A DNA stretch of 64,000 nt from Bugula neritina (GCA_964035545.1 OZ037772.1:9211150-9275149), one strand, 5' to 3'. Shown: positions 39,401-50,215, counted from the stretch's first letter. Program-made: numbers and translations. Notes: a model not told the origin generated them from the sequence alone.

Positions 39401-42400
39401 GTGACTATAAATGAGTTTTTTTAGGAAAGATTTTATTTTATACAATGCAGATTTACTTTCCCATATCAACAAGATTAGCTCTGGCACACAAACCTATAAT
39501 AGATATCCCATACATTTCCAATGACGAAAAAATGCCGAGTGTCACAATATAAATGATAATTAAGATAGCCAAACCCAAATTTTGAAATAAAACGCATAAT
39601 TCTGTAACATATTATCAAGTGTTATAAATGACTGTATTCTTAATTTATTGCATAAACCTATGACAATGTCATTTTGACTTGGCATGGTGGAACAGGTGCT
39701 GTCACATTTCACATGCTCACACTTCACCAGGAATGACGACAGGTTGGGAGGGCGTGAACTTGCTAGGAGGGAAGGAACTGTACATTGCAAATTGTAAAAC
39801 TTTTTGCTTTTCATTTCAATTGAAAATTTTTTTGCTGGGATATGCATATACAGTGCTCCCTCCCTATCTCACTAAGCTACGGGTCCCGAAACTGCAATTT
39901 CTCACACAGATTTACTTTTTGGAAATTTTGACCAGAAATATTCAAATTTTCTCTAATACATAATATTTACGACAAACGGAAATCCTTCAAATTTATAGAA
40001 AAAAAAATTGTTGGTTAAAAATTTAGAGGCGCTAGGAAACCTTTGAGTTTGAAACTTGAATTGTAATAATTCACAAATGCATGTGATCAATAAGATTACA
40101 TAATATAGAAGAGCAAAGTCTAGTATTTATATTGCAACAGCTTGGCGACATCTTTTCATTTTTCTCTCCGGTAAAATCAATTTTAAAAACATAAAATGTT
40201 AAGAAAATCTCAAGTTTTCCAATGGCATTAAAGCGTTGTTCCTTCACATTGAAGCTAATCATTACGATAAGGCTGCACATCCACCCTGACACCAGCCCAT
40301 GTTCTCAAGAAATCAGCTAAACCTTTTTTACCCAAGGCTAAGGTACACCTGCACCCACCTGCAAAGTAATACTGACTACTCACCTCAGAGCAAGTGGTAC
40401 CATTATAGCACGGTTTACATTGGCACGTGATATTACCGGTAAGGGTGTCATTCAGACACGTCCCCTGATTTGAGCAGTTGGTAGAATCACAGGCTAAATA
40501 TTGACACCGGTCTCCAGAGGCACCTGCATGAATTACAAAGCATGGTGTAGATGTGCAGAGTTATATTCCAGGTAAAAGCACAGGTGTTTCTCTAGATTTC
40601 TAGAATATTACATCCTATTTACTGCAAACTAGTCTCTGAGAATATATTTCCTAATAGATTGCGTATTCAAAAGTAGCGTATAGAGAGAACCCAGGAAATT
40701 TTGAGGGATAAAATTGCCCACATGGGGACTGATTTTGAAGTTGCATTCTCTCTTACATATAGCGAAAAAATAGTCACGAGTTTCTTATGCGTGTCATGTG
40801 AAGTAGATAGAAGTGTAAAAAAATTTCTAGTAGCTAGTAGCAAGTAACCAGAATGATTAAAGAGCACTTCACTGCTTCACTTTATAGCATTTGCAGGCTT
40901 ATGCTGTTGAAGAAGAATTTTTTTTCAATAAAACTTCCGTTTAAAGTCAAGTTTAAAAAAAAACGAAATTCACAGTTGCATAAAAACTAAGTTTAAATTG
41001 CATTGAAGCATAAAAAAACATCACTGGACAGTGAAATTTCCAAGTAGTTAAGAATATTGTTGGGTAGGCTTATTGATGTTAGCATAGATACTGTAAGAAT
41101 TATAGTATATATAGTATAGAGCAGGGGTGTCCAACCTTTTCCGAGTGAGGGCCACTGAAAAGGAATATTTCATACTTTAGCTTGAGCTGGGGGGGGGGGG
41201 GCACAACATCAGTAATTTCAAATACTTTATTACAAATTCTTATGAATTATTGCACAATAAAGTCCAAATAGTTATGCTGTTTTGTAATATGTGTAATAAA
41301 TACGACATATAAGAGGTTTCTTTTACTTTAATTCATATAAGGTGTGAACAAAAATTTTATACGGCGTGCCTTTGAGGGCCACATAAATGTAGGCTGGGGG
41401 GCCAAATCTGGGGCTGCCTGTTGGACAGCCCTGGTATAGAGGGTAGTGAAGACTATCAAACTACTGTAAGATTTTTAGGACTGAATTAGAACTAGTATAT
41501 CATATACCAGGAAATAATGCCATTCAAGTGTAATCTCATTCACCCAAACCATTTAGCCAGAAAATTCATAGTCATAGCAAACTGTAAATAAGAAAGTAAA
41601 AACAACTAAGCTGCATGGGAGCAATGCCGTAAAAATCAGATGTCTAGTAAAGAAAACTTTGAAAGCCAATCTGCCAGTCTATAAAATCTTGTTTAAACCC
41701 GACATCATGTTTTTTATACTACCATAGCTTAGTTACAGTACATCAACTCTTAACAGGGGTATTTTACAGTACTGCAAGAATTAGATTTCTTCACCACAAA
41801 TAGTAAACATACAAACCCTTACCATTGCTACAAGTGCAATTCACCCCTTTGGTATCCACCACTTCACATGTGCCATTATTTAAACAATAATCAGTAACAT
41901 CTGTACAGCTGGCATTCAACTGTAAACCAAACAATTATATTATAATATTTATTATACAACAATTGTATTATTATTATGTATATCAAAATATATTCATTGC
42001 TATATCAAATATATATTATTTTATCATAATATTTCAGTTACATTGTATTAATTATATGTATTTAATATATAATAGTAGTATTATAATATATTAACTTTAT
42101 TTAATGTGTAATGATATATAATAATTTTATTACAACCATTTTATTATAACATATTAATTATATAAGAAATATTACAATACGGTATATATTATACATTCTA
42201 TAAGATAGTCATGTAGCAAATCATATGCATGACGTGATACATAACATATACTGTATACACCATGAAAGGGCCCGTGCAGAGCATAGCACATTCCACACAT
42301 TCCTTAACATGCAACTTTTCAGGTAAAATATACATTGATGTATTCTAGTTGGCTGATTGATTAAAACAATGACTGGGCCCAACTTGTGCAAAGATAAGGC

Positions 42401-43803
42401 AAGAACTACAAGAGCTAAGACAGTATGGAATAATAATGTAAATGACGCCAAAACACAAAAGCTGCCAAAACAGAAATGGGTCATTTACATAAAATCACAA
42501 TTGTCTGTATAGATACTGTAGAATCACCAGTTATTATAGTTACATAATATATTCCTAGCAGTGATAAGCTATAAGGTGTTAAAACCAGCGGGTTGAAGAG
42601 GTCAAAAGTAGTTGAAGGTTTCAAAAGTTGAGCGATTGTTGGAGCCAGAAGTTTATAAATGATTTGGAGAGTTCAGGTTTTGGCCAAGTCAATCGAATTG
42701 TATTGCATGTTGCTTTTTCAACAAATTGAATATGATTGATTGAATGCAAAGTGACTCATCTTGACTATTTACAAAGCAAGGGTGTCCAGTTTCAAAACAT
42801 GTGACAATATTTTGATTAAATAGATCAAACACACAGCCATTAGGCATTAAATTGTAAAAAATCAATTTTTATAAACCTAATCATTACGAAAACACAAAAA
42901 CTATTCTACAGTTATATAATATGCACTGGACAGTTGAAATAAATTATATAGAAAACTAACCTGACGCTCACAATTTTCATATAATGATGAGCAGATGCAA
43001 GTGAGGGTGGTAGAATTACACGCCCCGCCTATGCACATCTTTGTACCACACTCTATAGACTGTGCACTGTAACATATACACAGAAGATTTAACATAAATG
43101 GATACCCATTTAGGAGCAGCAGTGGAGATTGAGATAGCCTAAGTTCTTTAATTCTAATATAAAACTTTAGTTTGGGGCGTGGGTTGAAATTCTTGCACAA
43201 CTTCTTTTGCTACATTTTTAATTTAGAACACAGACTTTTCTCAATTTCTCCATTACTGCACCCACTGCTGGGCACCTATCACCTAGGCGTCAACATCTCA
43301 ATAAAACACCATCAATTTTACTCTGAAGAACAATTGTTGAGAATCACAGCTATAAATATGTTCAAACATCATAAAATCCTTAGAATTGTTAGCATAGCCT
43401 GAAAACCACACTAAAGTATGGGTAGAGACTGTCACCTCACCCCCCCCCCCATGAATTGAAAAGGTGCTCAACTAAATGAATCACGAGTTTTGTTCACAAA
43501 AGAATGTGGAATCACATACCATTGACCTGAATTAGCTGATAGACATTGGCCTTTTATCAATACTAAAAACCAACAGCAGTTTCACTGTGAAGATAAACCA
43601 AACTACTGTATCCCATGCTAACCTAATTAAATATTCATAACACTGTCATCTACATACAGAGAAGTCCCAGTAGAGATGAGAATTGTTTATTGAGTAAACA
43701 ACATACCAACTCACCTGTATATGCATAAGGAGAATAATATGATTGAGGAAGATAAGCTAAGTATATATGATTGGGTATAACATCTCCTAGTCCTGGATGC
43801 CAT
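25506..43803 (-). CDS. crb: Crumbs homologue: 13 EGF-like modules, TM helix, ERLI tail
   Basis: Apical-polarity receptor of epithelia; its tail binds FERM proteins and the PDZ protein PALS1/Stardust. Exons in order: 43715-43803, 42961-43066, 41823-41919, 40384-40523, 38883-38994, 38262-38401, 37636-37846, 37195-37305, 36779-36910, 36189-36293, 35398-35517, 27788-27925, 26975-27115, 26376-26447, 25506-25645. Every junction is GT-AG and phase-compatible; the sum is 1854 bases, 617 residues. Exon 1 is a signal peptide (MASRTRR, then [10 protein letters not shown]). Exons 2-13 give 13 six-cysteine EGF-like modules, several with Ca-binding-type DINEC/NINEC starts. Exon 14 carries helix [20 protein letters not shown]; exon 15 gives [13 protein letters not shown] and PPPEERLI, matching the 37-residue Crumbs tail. 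No laminin-G domain was found, unlike large Crumbs proteins. The last exon may start up to 252 bases further upstream, at 25897. Confidence 0.9.
25641..25911. repeat. 21-bp minisatellite spanning the last Crumbs splice acceptor
   Basis: Thirteen tandem copies of a 21-base unit; plus strand ACTACGCCTACAATAGATATT, with variants such as ACAACAGATGTT. On the minus strand each copy contains TATTGTAG followed by GC, an acceptor in the same phase, and seven open codons reading VVISIVG or VVTSVVG. The copy next to the tail would start the exon at 25645 and the furthest at 25897, exactly 12 units apart. The furthest copy has the best pyrimidine run (TATCTTTTGTAG). Confidence 0.93.
27218..27428 (+). 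mobile_element. tRNA-derived SINE, copy 8 (well preserved)
   Basis: Among the best preserved copies. B box GAGTTCGAACCCGG, head GTAGTCTAGGAGTTAGAGCG, intact body ending GGGATGGTGACTATAAACG. It lies in the Crumbs intron between exons 12 and 13, opposite to the gene. Confidence 0.9.
27585..27735. repeat. Degenerate TTAATGCATTAG repeats
   Basis: Loose tandem copies of a unit containing GCATTAGTTATTA in the Crumbs intron just downstream of exon 12. Confidence 0.7.
27921..28120. repeat. 30-31-bp minisatellite at the Crumbs exon 12 acceptor
   Basis: Seven copies of a unit starting ATAATCTATAAATAGACA (plus strand) at 27921, 27951, 27982, 28012, 28042, 28073 and 28104. On the minus strand each carries CTATTTATAG followed by GTTATATTGG or ATTATATTGG. 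The first copy contains the real acceptor and the first bases of exon 12. Periods of 30 and 31 are mixed, so copies do not share a reading frame. Confidence 0.85.
28801..28945. mobile_element. Second dispersed repeat family (probable MITE), copy a
   Basis: Shares GTGTTCTAGATTAGAAATGT and AACTTGGGCTATCA with the other copies of this family, at 31134-31290, 43108-43268, 44128-44275, 51130-51275 and 51750-51905. Confidence 0.65.
29218..30165. repeat. 21-bp minisatellite in Crumbs intron 11
   Basis: About 40 copies of a unit close to GACTACTGTGACTATCTAAGT, with 21 bases as the commonest period. It is open in several frames (CDYLSDY on plus, SHSSHLD on minus) because the unit lacks stops in those frames. 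It lies in the 7.5-kb intron between Crumbs exons 11 and 12. There is no signal or domain to suggest a protein. Confidence 0.92.
31134..31290. mobile_element. Second dispersed repeat family, copy b
   Basis: Starts GGCAGTAATGGAGATGAAGG and contains GTGTTCTAGATAAGAAAT. The right end is decayed. Confidence 0.6.
33425..33570. repeat. AGTATACTGTGACACTT tandem repeats
   Basis: Short irregular array built from AGTATACTGTGACACTT and AGTATGCAACTTGTGACAC in Crumbs intron 11. The remainder of this intron (28130-35390) shows no exon I can support. Confidence 0.75.
36358..36745. repeat. TAC trinucleotide array in Crumbs intron 9
   Basis: Nearly 390 bases of TAC triplets with GCTAC and ACCAC variants. 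It begins about 35 bases inside the donor of exon 9 (exon end 36779). Homopolymer ORFs through it are artefacts of the repeat. Confidence 0.93.
37381..37580 (+). mobile_element. tRNA-derived SINE, copy 9
   Basis: Head CCGCGATCTAGGAGTTAGAGCG and full family body. About 10 bases of the B-box area are deleted (GTCATGGCCCGGACAAAG). In the Crumbs intron between exons 7 and 8. Confidence 0.85.
38392..38545. repeat. Repeat at the Crumbs exon 6 acceptor carrying both splice signals
   Basis: About six related units of 22-30 bases. On the minus strand the full-length units read GTAAGTGTATCACACAG or GTAAGTGTATTACACAG and continue into ATATACTACT. The real acceptor of exon 6 (start 38401) is one of these units, and a close copy lies about 100 bases upstream. 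Each full unit contains a consensus donor (GTAAGT) and a CACAG acceptor. Confidence 0.8.
39222..39418 (+). mobile_element. tRNA-derived SINE, copy 10
   Basis: Head truncated to GCAGGTTAGAGTTTTTGC, B box GGTTTGAACCCCAG, body complete. In the Crumbs intron between exons 4 and 5. A run of C lies just upstream near 39131. Confidence 0.85.
41122..41433. mobile_element. hAT-type non-autonomous DNA transposon with 8-bp target duplication
   Basis: Ends CAGGGGTGTCCAACC and GTTGGACAGCCCTG form imperfect inverted repeats. The flanks GTATAGAG at 41114-41121 and 41434-41441 are identical, giving an 8-base target duplication typical of hAT elements. The length is 312 bases with no ORF, so it depends on a transposase elsewhere. 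The intact duplication suggests a fairly recent insertion. It lies in the Crumbs intron between exons 3 and 4. Confidence 0.93.
43108..43268. mobile_element. Second dispersed repeat family, copy c
   Basis: Ends GCAGTGGAGATTGAGAT and CTCAATTTCTCCATTACTGC are roughly inverted, so this looks like a small inverted-repeat element of about 150 bases. In Crumbs intron 1. Confidence 0.7.
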
Positions 43804-44127
43804 GATTGTCTATAGCGCAGGTTGGAATACTAAGTAGACAAGCTACCTGTGCAGAGATTCACTTGGACTATTATCTATATCTTTGTATATTCATCTGCAA
43901 TCTAGAATCTACAAAACATGCATATCTAAGTGAATTCTTGACAGTATTATCTGAACAAACGGAACAAATCGAATAACAGTTCACACACACACACCGAGAG
44001 ATAGTTTGTCACAGGGGAATTTAGGCAACTCAGAAGATTCAATAAAGTTTTATTGGCCAATTATTGACTGTAAACCTTTTCTAAAAATAACATTAACTAA
44101 ACACATTGTTCAAATGCGAGAGGCAAG

Positions 44128-44275
44128 TGCAGCAATGGAGAAAAGCCAGTGTCCTAGATCAGAAATGTAGCAAAAGAAGTAATATACCTGAGAAAGTTTT
44201 AACCAGCATTCCAAACCAAACTTAACAAAGGAAATTGAAGAACTTAGGCTATCAAATTTGTTCCACTAACACACT
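44128..44275. mobile_element. Second dispersed repeat family, copy d
   Basis: Starts GCAGCAATGGAGAAAAGCC and contains GTGTCCTAGATCAGAAATGT and GAACTTAGGCTATCA. Opposite orientation to copy c. Confidence 0.65.
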
Positions 44276-46496
44276 TGAATGTAAAGCAGAACACAATTTA
44301 GCTGAGAAATTGAAATCTATTTGATATCATTTATTATTTATTGCCAACAGAATCGATTAACCTTTGCCAAACAGTTTGCCCTTCCATGATGTACTATTTG
44401 TTTTCAGTATACTAATACTAATACTAATAAAAAATATTGGAAAAATTACTACAACTGCTATCAACTTCGACCCAATTGAAAATGATTTCTAAATGTAGCT
44501 CTATTTTATAATTTTTGTCAGACAGGGGAAAATTTTATGACAAATTAGCTTTTAGCAATCTGTGTGTTTGTGAATTGGTTATGATCCAAGTCACTAGATA
44601 TTTAACACTTTTATAGCAGTTTATATTCATGATGACTCACTATTGCATGTGAACATACAATTTAACTTTCCTTATTTTTTAAAACTTCATGGAACGTGAT
44701 TTTAAAACTACTATTGTTTAGCAAAGCAATGCTTCTTTTATAATTTCCAAGTGTTGGGCATGGTAAGATACAGTATTGAGATAATAATAAAAAGTCAATT
44801 CAAAATAAAAACTAGATAAAAACAACAATGGTTAAAAAATCAAATTTATGCCAGAATTCTACTTAATCCAGAACACCTCATGATTTAAGTGCATGTATTT
44901 TCAATTCAGTTACTACTCTGCATCAATCCATTATGCTTGAGGTGTCAATATTACAAAATTGCTAATCATAAAATTTGAATGTCTATAAAAACGTAAATAC
45001 ATATTGGCAATCATAACATTCATGTTCGAAAAATATTGGATGTAATAATCATTATGATTATGATTAGATTCAGCATATTTATAATCAATTTTAAATTTTC
45101 AAATTAAAAAATAATAGTGATGAACTCATGATGATAACGATCTGATAATCATAATTATAATTATAATAATGATCAACAGATTACCACTACTTAATCATAC
45201 CACAATCTTCATGTATTTAAAAATAATTATTACAATTATAGTAATTATATTTCATATAAGAATTCCTTATAATTAAATTTATTGCCATCACCTATACTTA
45301 TACTTATTATTACTTATAGATATACATTTAGTCATCTGACCACAAGTGCAAATGCAATTTTAACTTATAAGACTAAGAGTAAGGATAAGTTACTATGACT
45401 ATAAGAATCAGTATAAGTAAAACTATAAGTCTAATTTTATAACTATATTTATTTGGGTGTGACGATCACAATTACTTTAAATGAGTTTCAGTTTTAAATT
45501 GATTTTGAAATGCCGAAAGTGAATACCAGCTCAAGCTTCAAGTTATACAAGGATTGATGCAGATAGCCATGTTCATAATCATAATGATAATGACACTCTG
45601 ATTCATACTTAGTCTAAGTCAAAGTCTTAACAGTTAACAATAACTGTTAAAATTAAATTTAATCTAATAGCCAACTAGAATCATAACATTAATACTAACA
45701 GCAAAGTTAACCCTTGAAGTTAACACTATCATTAGGCCTAGGAGTACCATTAACACTAACGGCAAACCTTACACTTACACAAACAGTCACTCACACTGTG
45801 AAGCCCAATGCTGATGGGCGATGACAAATCGCCAAGCCCAATGTAATTATAAATTCAAATTGAAATTGCTATTCAATTTAATATTTATATTGTAAAGCAA
45901 AAACTAAAAGCAAACTTTAGAGTTTAGTTATTAATTTTTATATTAATATAACTTTATTACTTAGTAACAGCAGCATGAACAGTAACTTAGTCTTATACTA
46001 ATACTCATAGCAATGGTTATTAGGCTATTAAGTATTAACATATAATAGTATAATTGTATTAATGTATTATACCTAATAACTTATAGTTAATGTTATAATT
46101 AACTGTTAATGCTATAGTTATACCAGTATGAATAGTAAAACTAAACTAAAACTTTAACGCTCGACTAACAGTACGAATAAGTGTAACACTAACAGTAATT
46201 GTAAACAAACATTAATATTTAATAGTGATACTATTACTAATACTAAGAGTAATATTAATAGTAATACTAATGCTAATAATAATGAATAATTTATACTTAC
46301 ACTTATATTTATTGATAAGTTATAATTATAAATTATAGTAACAGTTAGAGTTAAACTTAATGTTATACTTATAGTTTAAGTTATACTAAAAGCAAAAGCA
46401 AAATCAAAATGTAAGAGTCAAAGTAATAGTAGTAATACTAATCATGTTCATTTATATAGTCACTATGGGAATGAACATGGTGATGATTATAAGTTA

Positions 46497-46698
46497 TAGC
46501 AAGCTTTAAACTAAAACTAAAAGTAAATAACTAAAACTTACAAGTTGAAGTTTAAGTTACAAGACTTACAAGTGACACTTACATTTACAATCAGTATCAC
46601 AATGATAGTGATTGTGATTGTAAATGTAAGTGTCACTTGTAACTTGTAAGTCTTGCAACTTGCAAGTTTTAGTTATTTACTTTTAGTTTAAAGCTTGC
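46497..46698. repeat. Large palindrome, about 90-base arms
   Basis: Left arm starts GCAAGCTTTAAACTAAAAC and ends near CACTTACATTTACAATCA; the right arm is its inverse with a few gaps, ending TTTAGTTTAAAGCTTGC. The loop is about 15-20 bases (GTATCACAATGATAGTGA). A transcript would form a long, nearly perfect hairpin. Confidence 0.9.
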
Positions 46699-47149
46699 TT
46701 TAGCCTATACGAAATCAAACTCAAATACATTTAACTTTACACAATAAATATAATAATATTTATATTAATAACAATCACAATGGTCAATAACTACAACTAC
46801 AAGTATAACTCGAGTAATTATAAATCACAAATTGAAATACAATATGAATATGGTGTCTATGTTTGTAATAATGTATATTAACTTTAACTTTAAGGTGTAC
46901 ATGTATTAGTAAATGTTGATGTAGTCCAAGGTGTGGCACTGTAAAAAGTAGTCGTAGTGCTAATTATGTAGTAATAATAATATTATAGCCTATGTAAAAA
47001 GTGGAATATCATAAGACCTTGACCGGCTTTCGACTGCAGACAGTGATTTTTAGGATACTAATTTTGTGCGGGTCGTATAGCTATTTATCGACTTTTTCAT
47101 CAAGATTTGGCTAGCCTTTGGGTTCTCACTTGCGCACCCCTTCATTTTG

Positions 47150-47173
47150 TCCTTTTCCCTTGTTTCCGTTAAT
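47150..47173 (+). promoter_or_regulatory. RPS5 non-coding first exon with TOP-like start
   Basis: The pyrimidine-rich CCTTTTCCCTTGTTTCCGTT fits the 5' terminal oligopyrimidine tract of ribosomal protein mRNAs. It is followed by a GTAAGT donor at 47174. The exact start is inferred to be near 47150. Confidence 0.65.
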
Positions 47174-47718
47174 GTAAGTATGTGAATATTTTCCCTTCTT
47201 ATTTTAGGTTACCAATTCTTTAAAAATAAGCGTAGTTAACTGTGAAGCAGAGTTTAAAATTTTTGCTTGATGTTAAGAAGTAATAATTTAAAGTTTTGAT
47301 TTAAAAAAATTTTGTGATATTGCTTATTTTTTTAACTCGCTGGCTGTCGCTGTGACTTGGTAAAAATTCAGTAGCCGAATGCTGTGTACGCTACAGTGAC
47401 AGTCACAACGTGAGTGTTAGTAGGCTTCTAAAGTTGAAATGACGAATGGTAATTGAATGGTAGGAGTTACAAAAATTGTTACGCCAAGTATCAGTATGCG
47501 TTGAAGTTAAGTCAAACCTCAACTTGAACTTTTTTAACTTGAAACTTCTCGGCTTTATCATTATGATTATGGTTTTAATCATTGTTACTATAAATTATAT
47601 CAATGTATTGTCAATTTGTTAATATAAATATTGCTATGATTTTCTAATTTGCACCTAACTGAACTGTTGCTGTTTGAATTTCAATAATAATTTAATCAAG
47701 ATTCAGATTGTAACTTAA

Positions 47719-47846
47719 ATGCACTTTCATACACCTTGTAAGCTGTATTTGGTTTTCAAGGCTGCTAAATCAGTGCTAGAATAAAGTGTGGTGTTCTTGG
47801 TGACTTTCTTTCTATTGAATGTCGCCATTTCACCCCACATACATTT
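47719..47846 (+). ncRNA. Candidate H/ACA snoRNA, copy 1 (RPS5 intron 1)
   Basis: A segment of about 128 bases, repeated nearly unchanged at 48905-49031. The 5' stem is closed by GCACT with AGTGC, followed by the H box AGAATA (ANANNA form). A second stem pairs GTGTGG with CCCCAC imperfectly, and ACA lies three bases from the inferred 3' end. Intronic location in a TOP-type ribosomal protein gene is typical for such snoRNAs. The target rRNA site was not determined. Confidence 0.75.
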
Positions 47847-47929
47847 CTGATCCCAAAAGTCACCTCACCCTTCGTGTAATAGTTTACCTCAACCCTGCCG
47901 AAAGATTTTTTTTATTGTCTTTATTCTAG

Positions 47930-49742
47930 GATAAAAATGGGTGACGATTGGGGTGTCGACGTTGCTGAAGATGTGCAAGGATACATAGAACCTGTTCTAA
48001 ATGTGGTAGAAATACCTGAAGTAAAATTGTTTGGAAAATGGTCAACCGATGAGGTTCAAGTTGGTGACATCTCTCTTCAGGATTACATCGCCTGTAAGGT
48101 AAGATCAACTTTCTTCTCCTGGTGCTATCTATCATTACTCCCATTTATTTTTGAAAATTCAAACCTTTTGCTTTATAAGTTAAGACAGCCCGCTTATAGT
48201 TAACAATAAAAATAGTATCTACACTGTTTTTCGACATATTTATTTATATAATCTGGTTTCTAGCTGTGATTTGTCTAATATGTCTTGAAATTTTAAGCCT
48301 TGTTTCTTTCTTGGTAGCAAAAACCTGTAGTTGTGAACAAAAATAGTATCTAGAATATTTGCAAACCTATAGATTTGTATCATCTAATACTGTGGTGTGA
48401 TTGTGACAACTATATCCACTTCACCAGGACAAGTTCAGCAAGTACCTGCCCCACTCTGCCGGCAGGTTCTCTGTCAAGAGATTTAGAAAAGCTCAGTGCC
48501 CGATTGTGGAGAGACTCGCCTGCTCTTTGATGATGCACGGCCGTAACAACGGCAAGAAGCTGATGACCGTCAGAATTGTGAAGCATGCCTTTGAGATCAT
48601 CCACCTCCTTACTGGAGAGGTCAGTGGTTTGATCTCTTTTGTCCTACTGCTCTCAATGTTTGATTCACTGGTTTTCAACATAAGTATTATCCTACAGTTT
48701 CCCTGCACATAATAATTTAGTTCTCAAATGCAAATGAATTCAGTAGTATATGGGATTGCTGGGTGACAGAAAGCCTCTTTCTAAACGTTTGTCTGCTCTG
48801 TTCTCTGTAGAATATGTGAGCCTTTCTCAACTCCCGCCTTGGAGAATTTTTTCAAACAAGCTCCATTTCATTTACTAGAAACCTATTTCACAAGTTTGTA
48901 ATTGATGCACTTTCATACACCTTGTAAGCTGGATATGGTTTTCAAGGCTGCTAAATCAGTGCTAGAATAAAGTGTGGTTTTCTTGGTGACTGTTCATCAT
49001 GAGCTCTCGCCATTTCACCCCACATACACTGCCTGTGTTTGTCTCTGCTTGTTGAATCTGTGCTACCAAAAACTCCCATGACTTCGTTTTACTAGGCAAA
49101 CGCTCTAACCCCAATCTTTGCTACGAAAGTTAATGATACGTAGACATTATGATGTTTCGTATCCTATAGTATGTGGTCATAACTCCCTTCTGTAGAATCC
49201 CTTGCAAGTGCTGGTCAATGCCATCATCAACAGTGGGCCAAGAGAAGACTCCACTCGTATTGGTAGACAAGGTACGGTGAGAAGACAGGCTGTGGACGTC
49301 TCACCAATGAGACGCGTCAACCAGGCTCTGTGGCTCCTGTGCACTGGCGCCAGGGAGGCCTCCTTCAGGAACATCAAGACTATCGCTGAGTGTCTCGCTG
49401 ACGAGCTTATTAATGCTGCCAAGGTAAACGACCAGTCATATTCTGTCTAAATGTGTCCGACCCCCTTGGCCATATATGCTTGAGTTGTTGTGTTGGTAAT
49501 TTTTATGACTGCGTGTGGCTTGTTGCTGCTGTTGGCATTTGTCATGCTAAACAGAAATACTAAATATTTTCTTCCTGAAAGTTCCCTTTTTAAATTAATT
49601 TTTGGCCCGAATCATTACATTCTGTTTAATAAAAGTGCTTCCTTAGTCTGCAGAGTTGTGCTCTCTTTTTAAGGGTTCCTCCAACAGTTATGCTATCAAA
49701 AAGAAAGACGAGCTTGAAAGAGTTGCCAAGGGTAACAGATAA
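47930..49742 (+). CDS. RPS5: 40S ribosomal protein S5
   Basis: Small-subunit protein of the uS7 family, at the mRNA exit/E-site region of the cytosolic ribosome. The coding part is 47937-48098, 48428-48619, 49196-49423 and 49674-49742, all phase 0, 216 residues, against about 204 in human. Conserved stretches include [69 protein letters not shown] and the ending [14 protein letters not shown]. The ATG at 47937 lies eight bases after the acceptor closing the 5' UTR intron. Nothing is broken or unusual in the coding sequence. AATAAA-type signals lie near 49820-49840. Introns 1 and 3 host two copies of a snoRNA-like segment. Confidence 0.98.
48905..49031 (+). ncRNA. Candidate H/ACA snoRNA, copy 2 (RPS5 intron 3)
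   Basis: Paralogue of 47719-47846. The 5' half including the H box (TGCTAGAATAAAGTGTGG) and the 3' end (CATTTCACCCCACATACA) are conserved. The top of the 3' hairpin differs (TGTTCATCATGAGCTC against TTTCTTTCTATTGAAT), which would change the hairpin loop or guide pocket. Confidence 0.75.
49078..49116 (-). mobile_element. SINE fragment (tRNA-like head only)
   Basis: About 39 bases, GACTTCGTTTTACTAGGCAA then GCTCTAACCCC, matching the reverse of the SINE head, in RPS5 intron 3. Confidence 0.55.
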
Positions 49743-50215
49743 ACACACAGACAAAGACGTTAGCTGTTCAATCGTGATTCTTTATTGTATCCTCACCATC
49801 TGACTTGTGTCCTGCAGCTAATAAATTATTGTAAATAAATGAGAATGGTCTAATATTATTACTCCCTCGGTGTCTAGTACTTGTATGAAATTTATGAAAC
49901 CGAAGTTGTCGAGTGCCTGGCTGTCTGCTGGTTAACCAGAGAAGATTGTATCCTCTGAATGCTGAACGTAGACAAATATCCTGTGTCGCCATTTCTCTTT
50001 CACATTGGCTGCTTGCAAAATTATGAAAGTATACAGAGTTTATTGTGTTCTGGGGAGGTAGCCTGCCTTACCTGTTGTTCAATGAGTTACTGCATTCATA
50101 TAGTGATATGTTTATTATGGGAGTTGTCACTTCATATCAAACATAATGTCTGCCTCACTAGAAAGGTCTAGTTGTAAATTAATCGCCACTGTTTCCTTAT
50201 TGTATATGTGTGCAT

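Larger units (their letters stand above)
43804..47149. other. Intergenic region with degenerate simple-sequence DNA
   Basis: Lies between the Crumbs and RPS5 start points, which diverge. From about 44900 to 46990 the sequence is built from drifting short motifs such as AATACTAATA, AACTAAAAC and TTATAATTATAA, and contains the large palindrome at 46497-46698. There are no ORFs above background and no gene. Confidence 0.6.
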
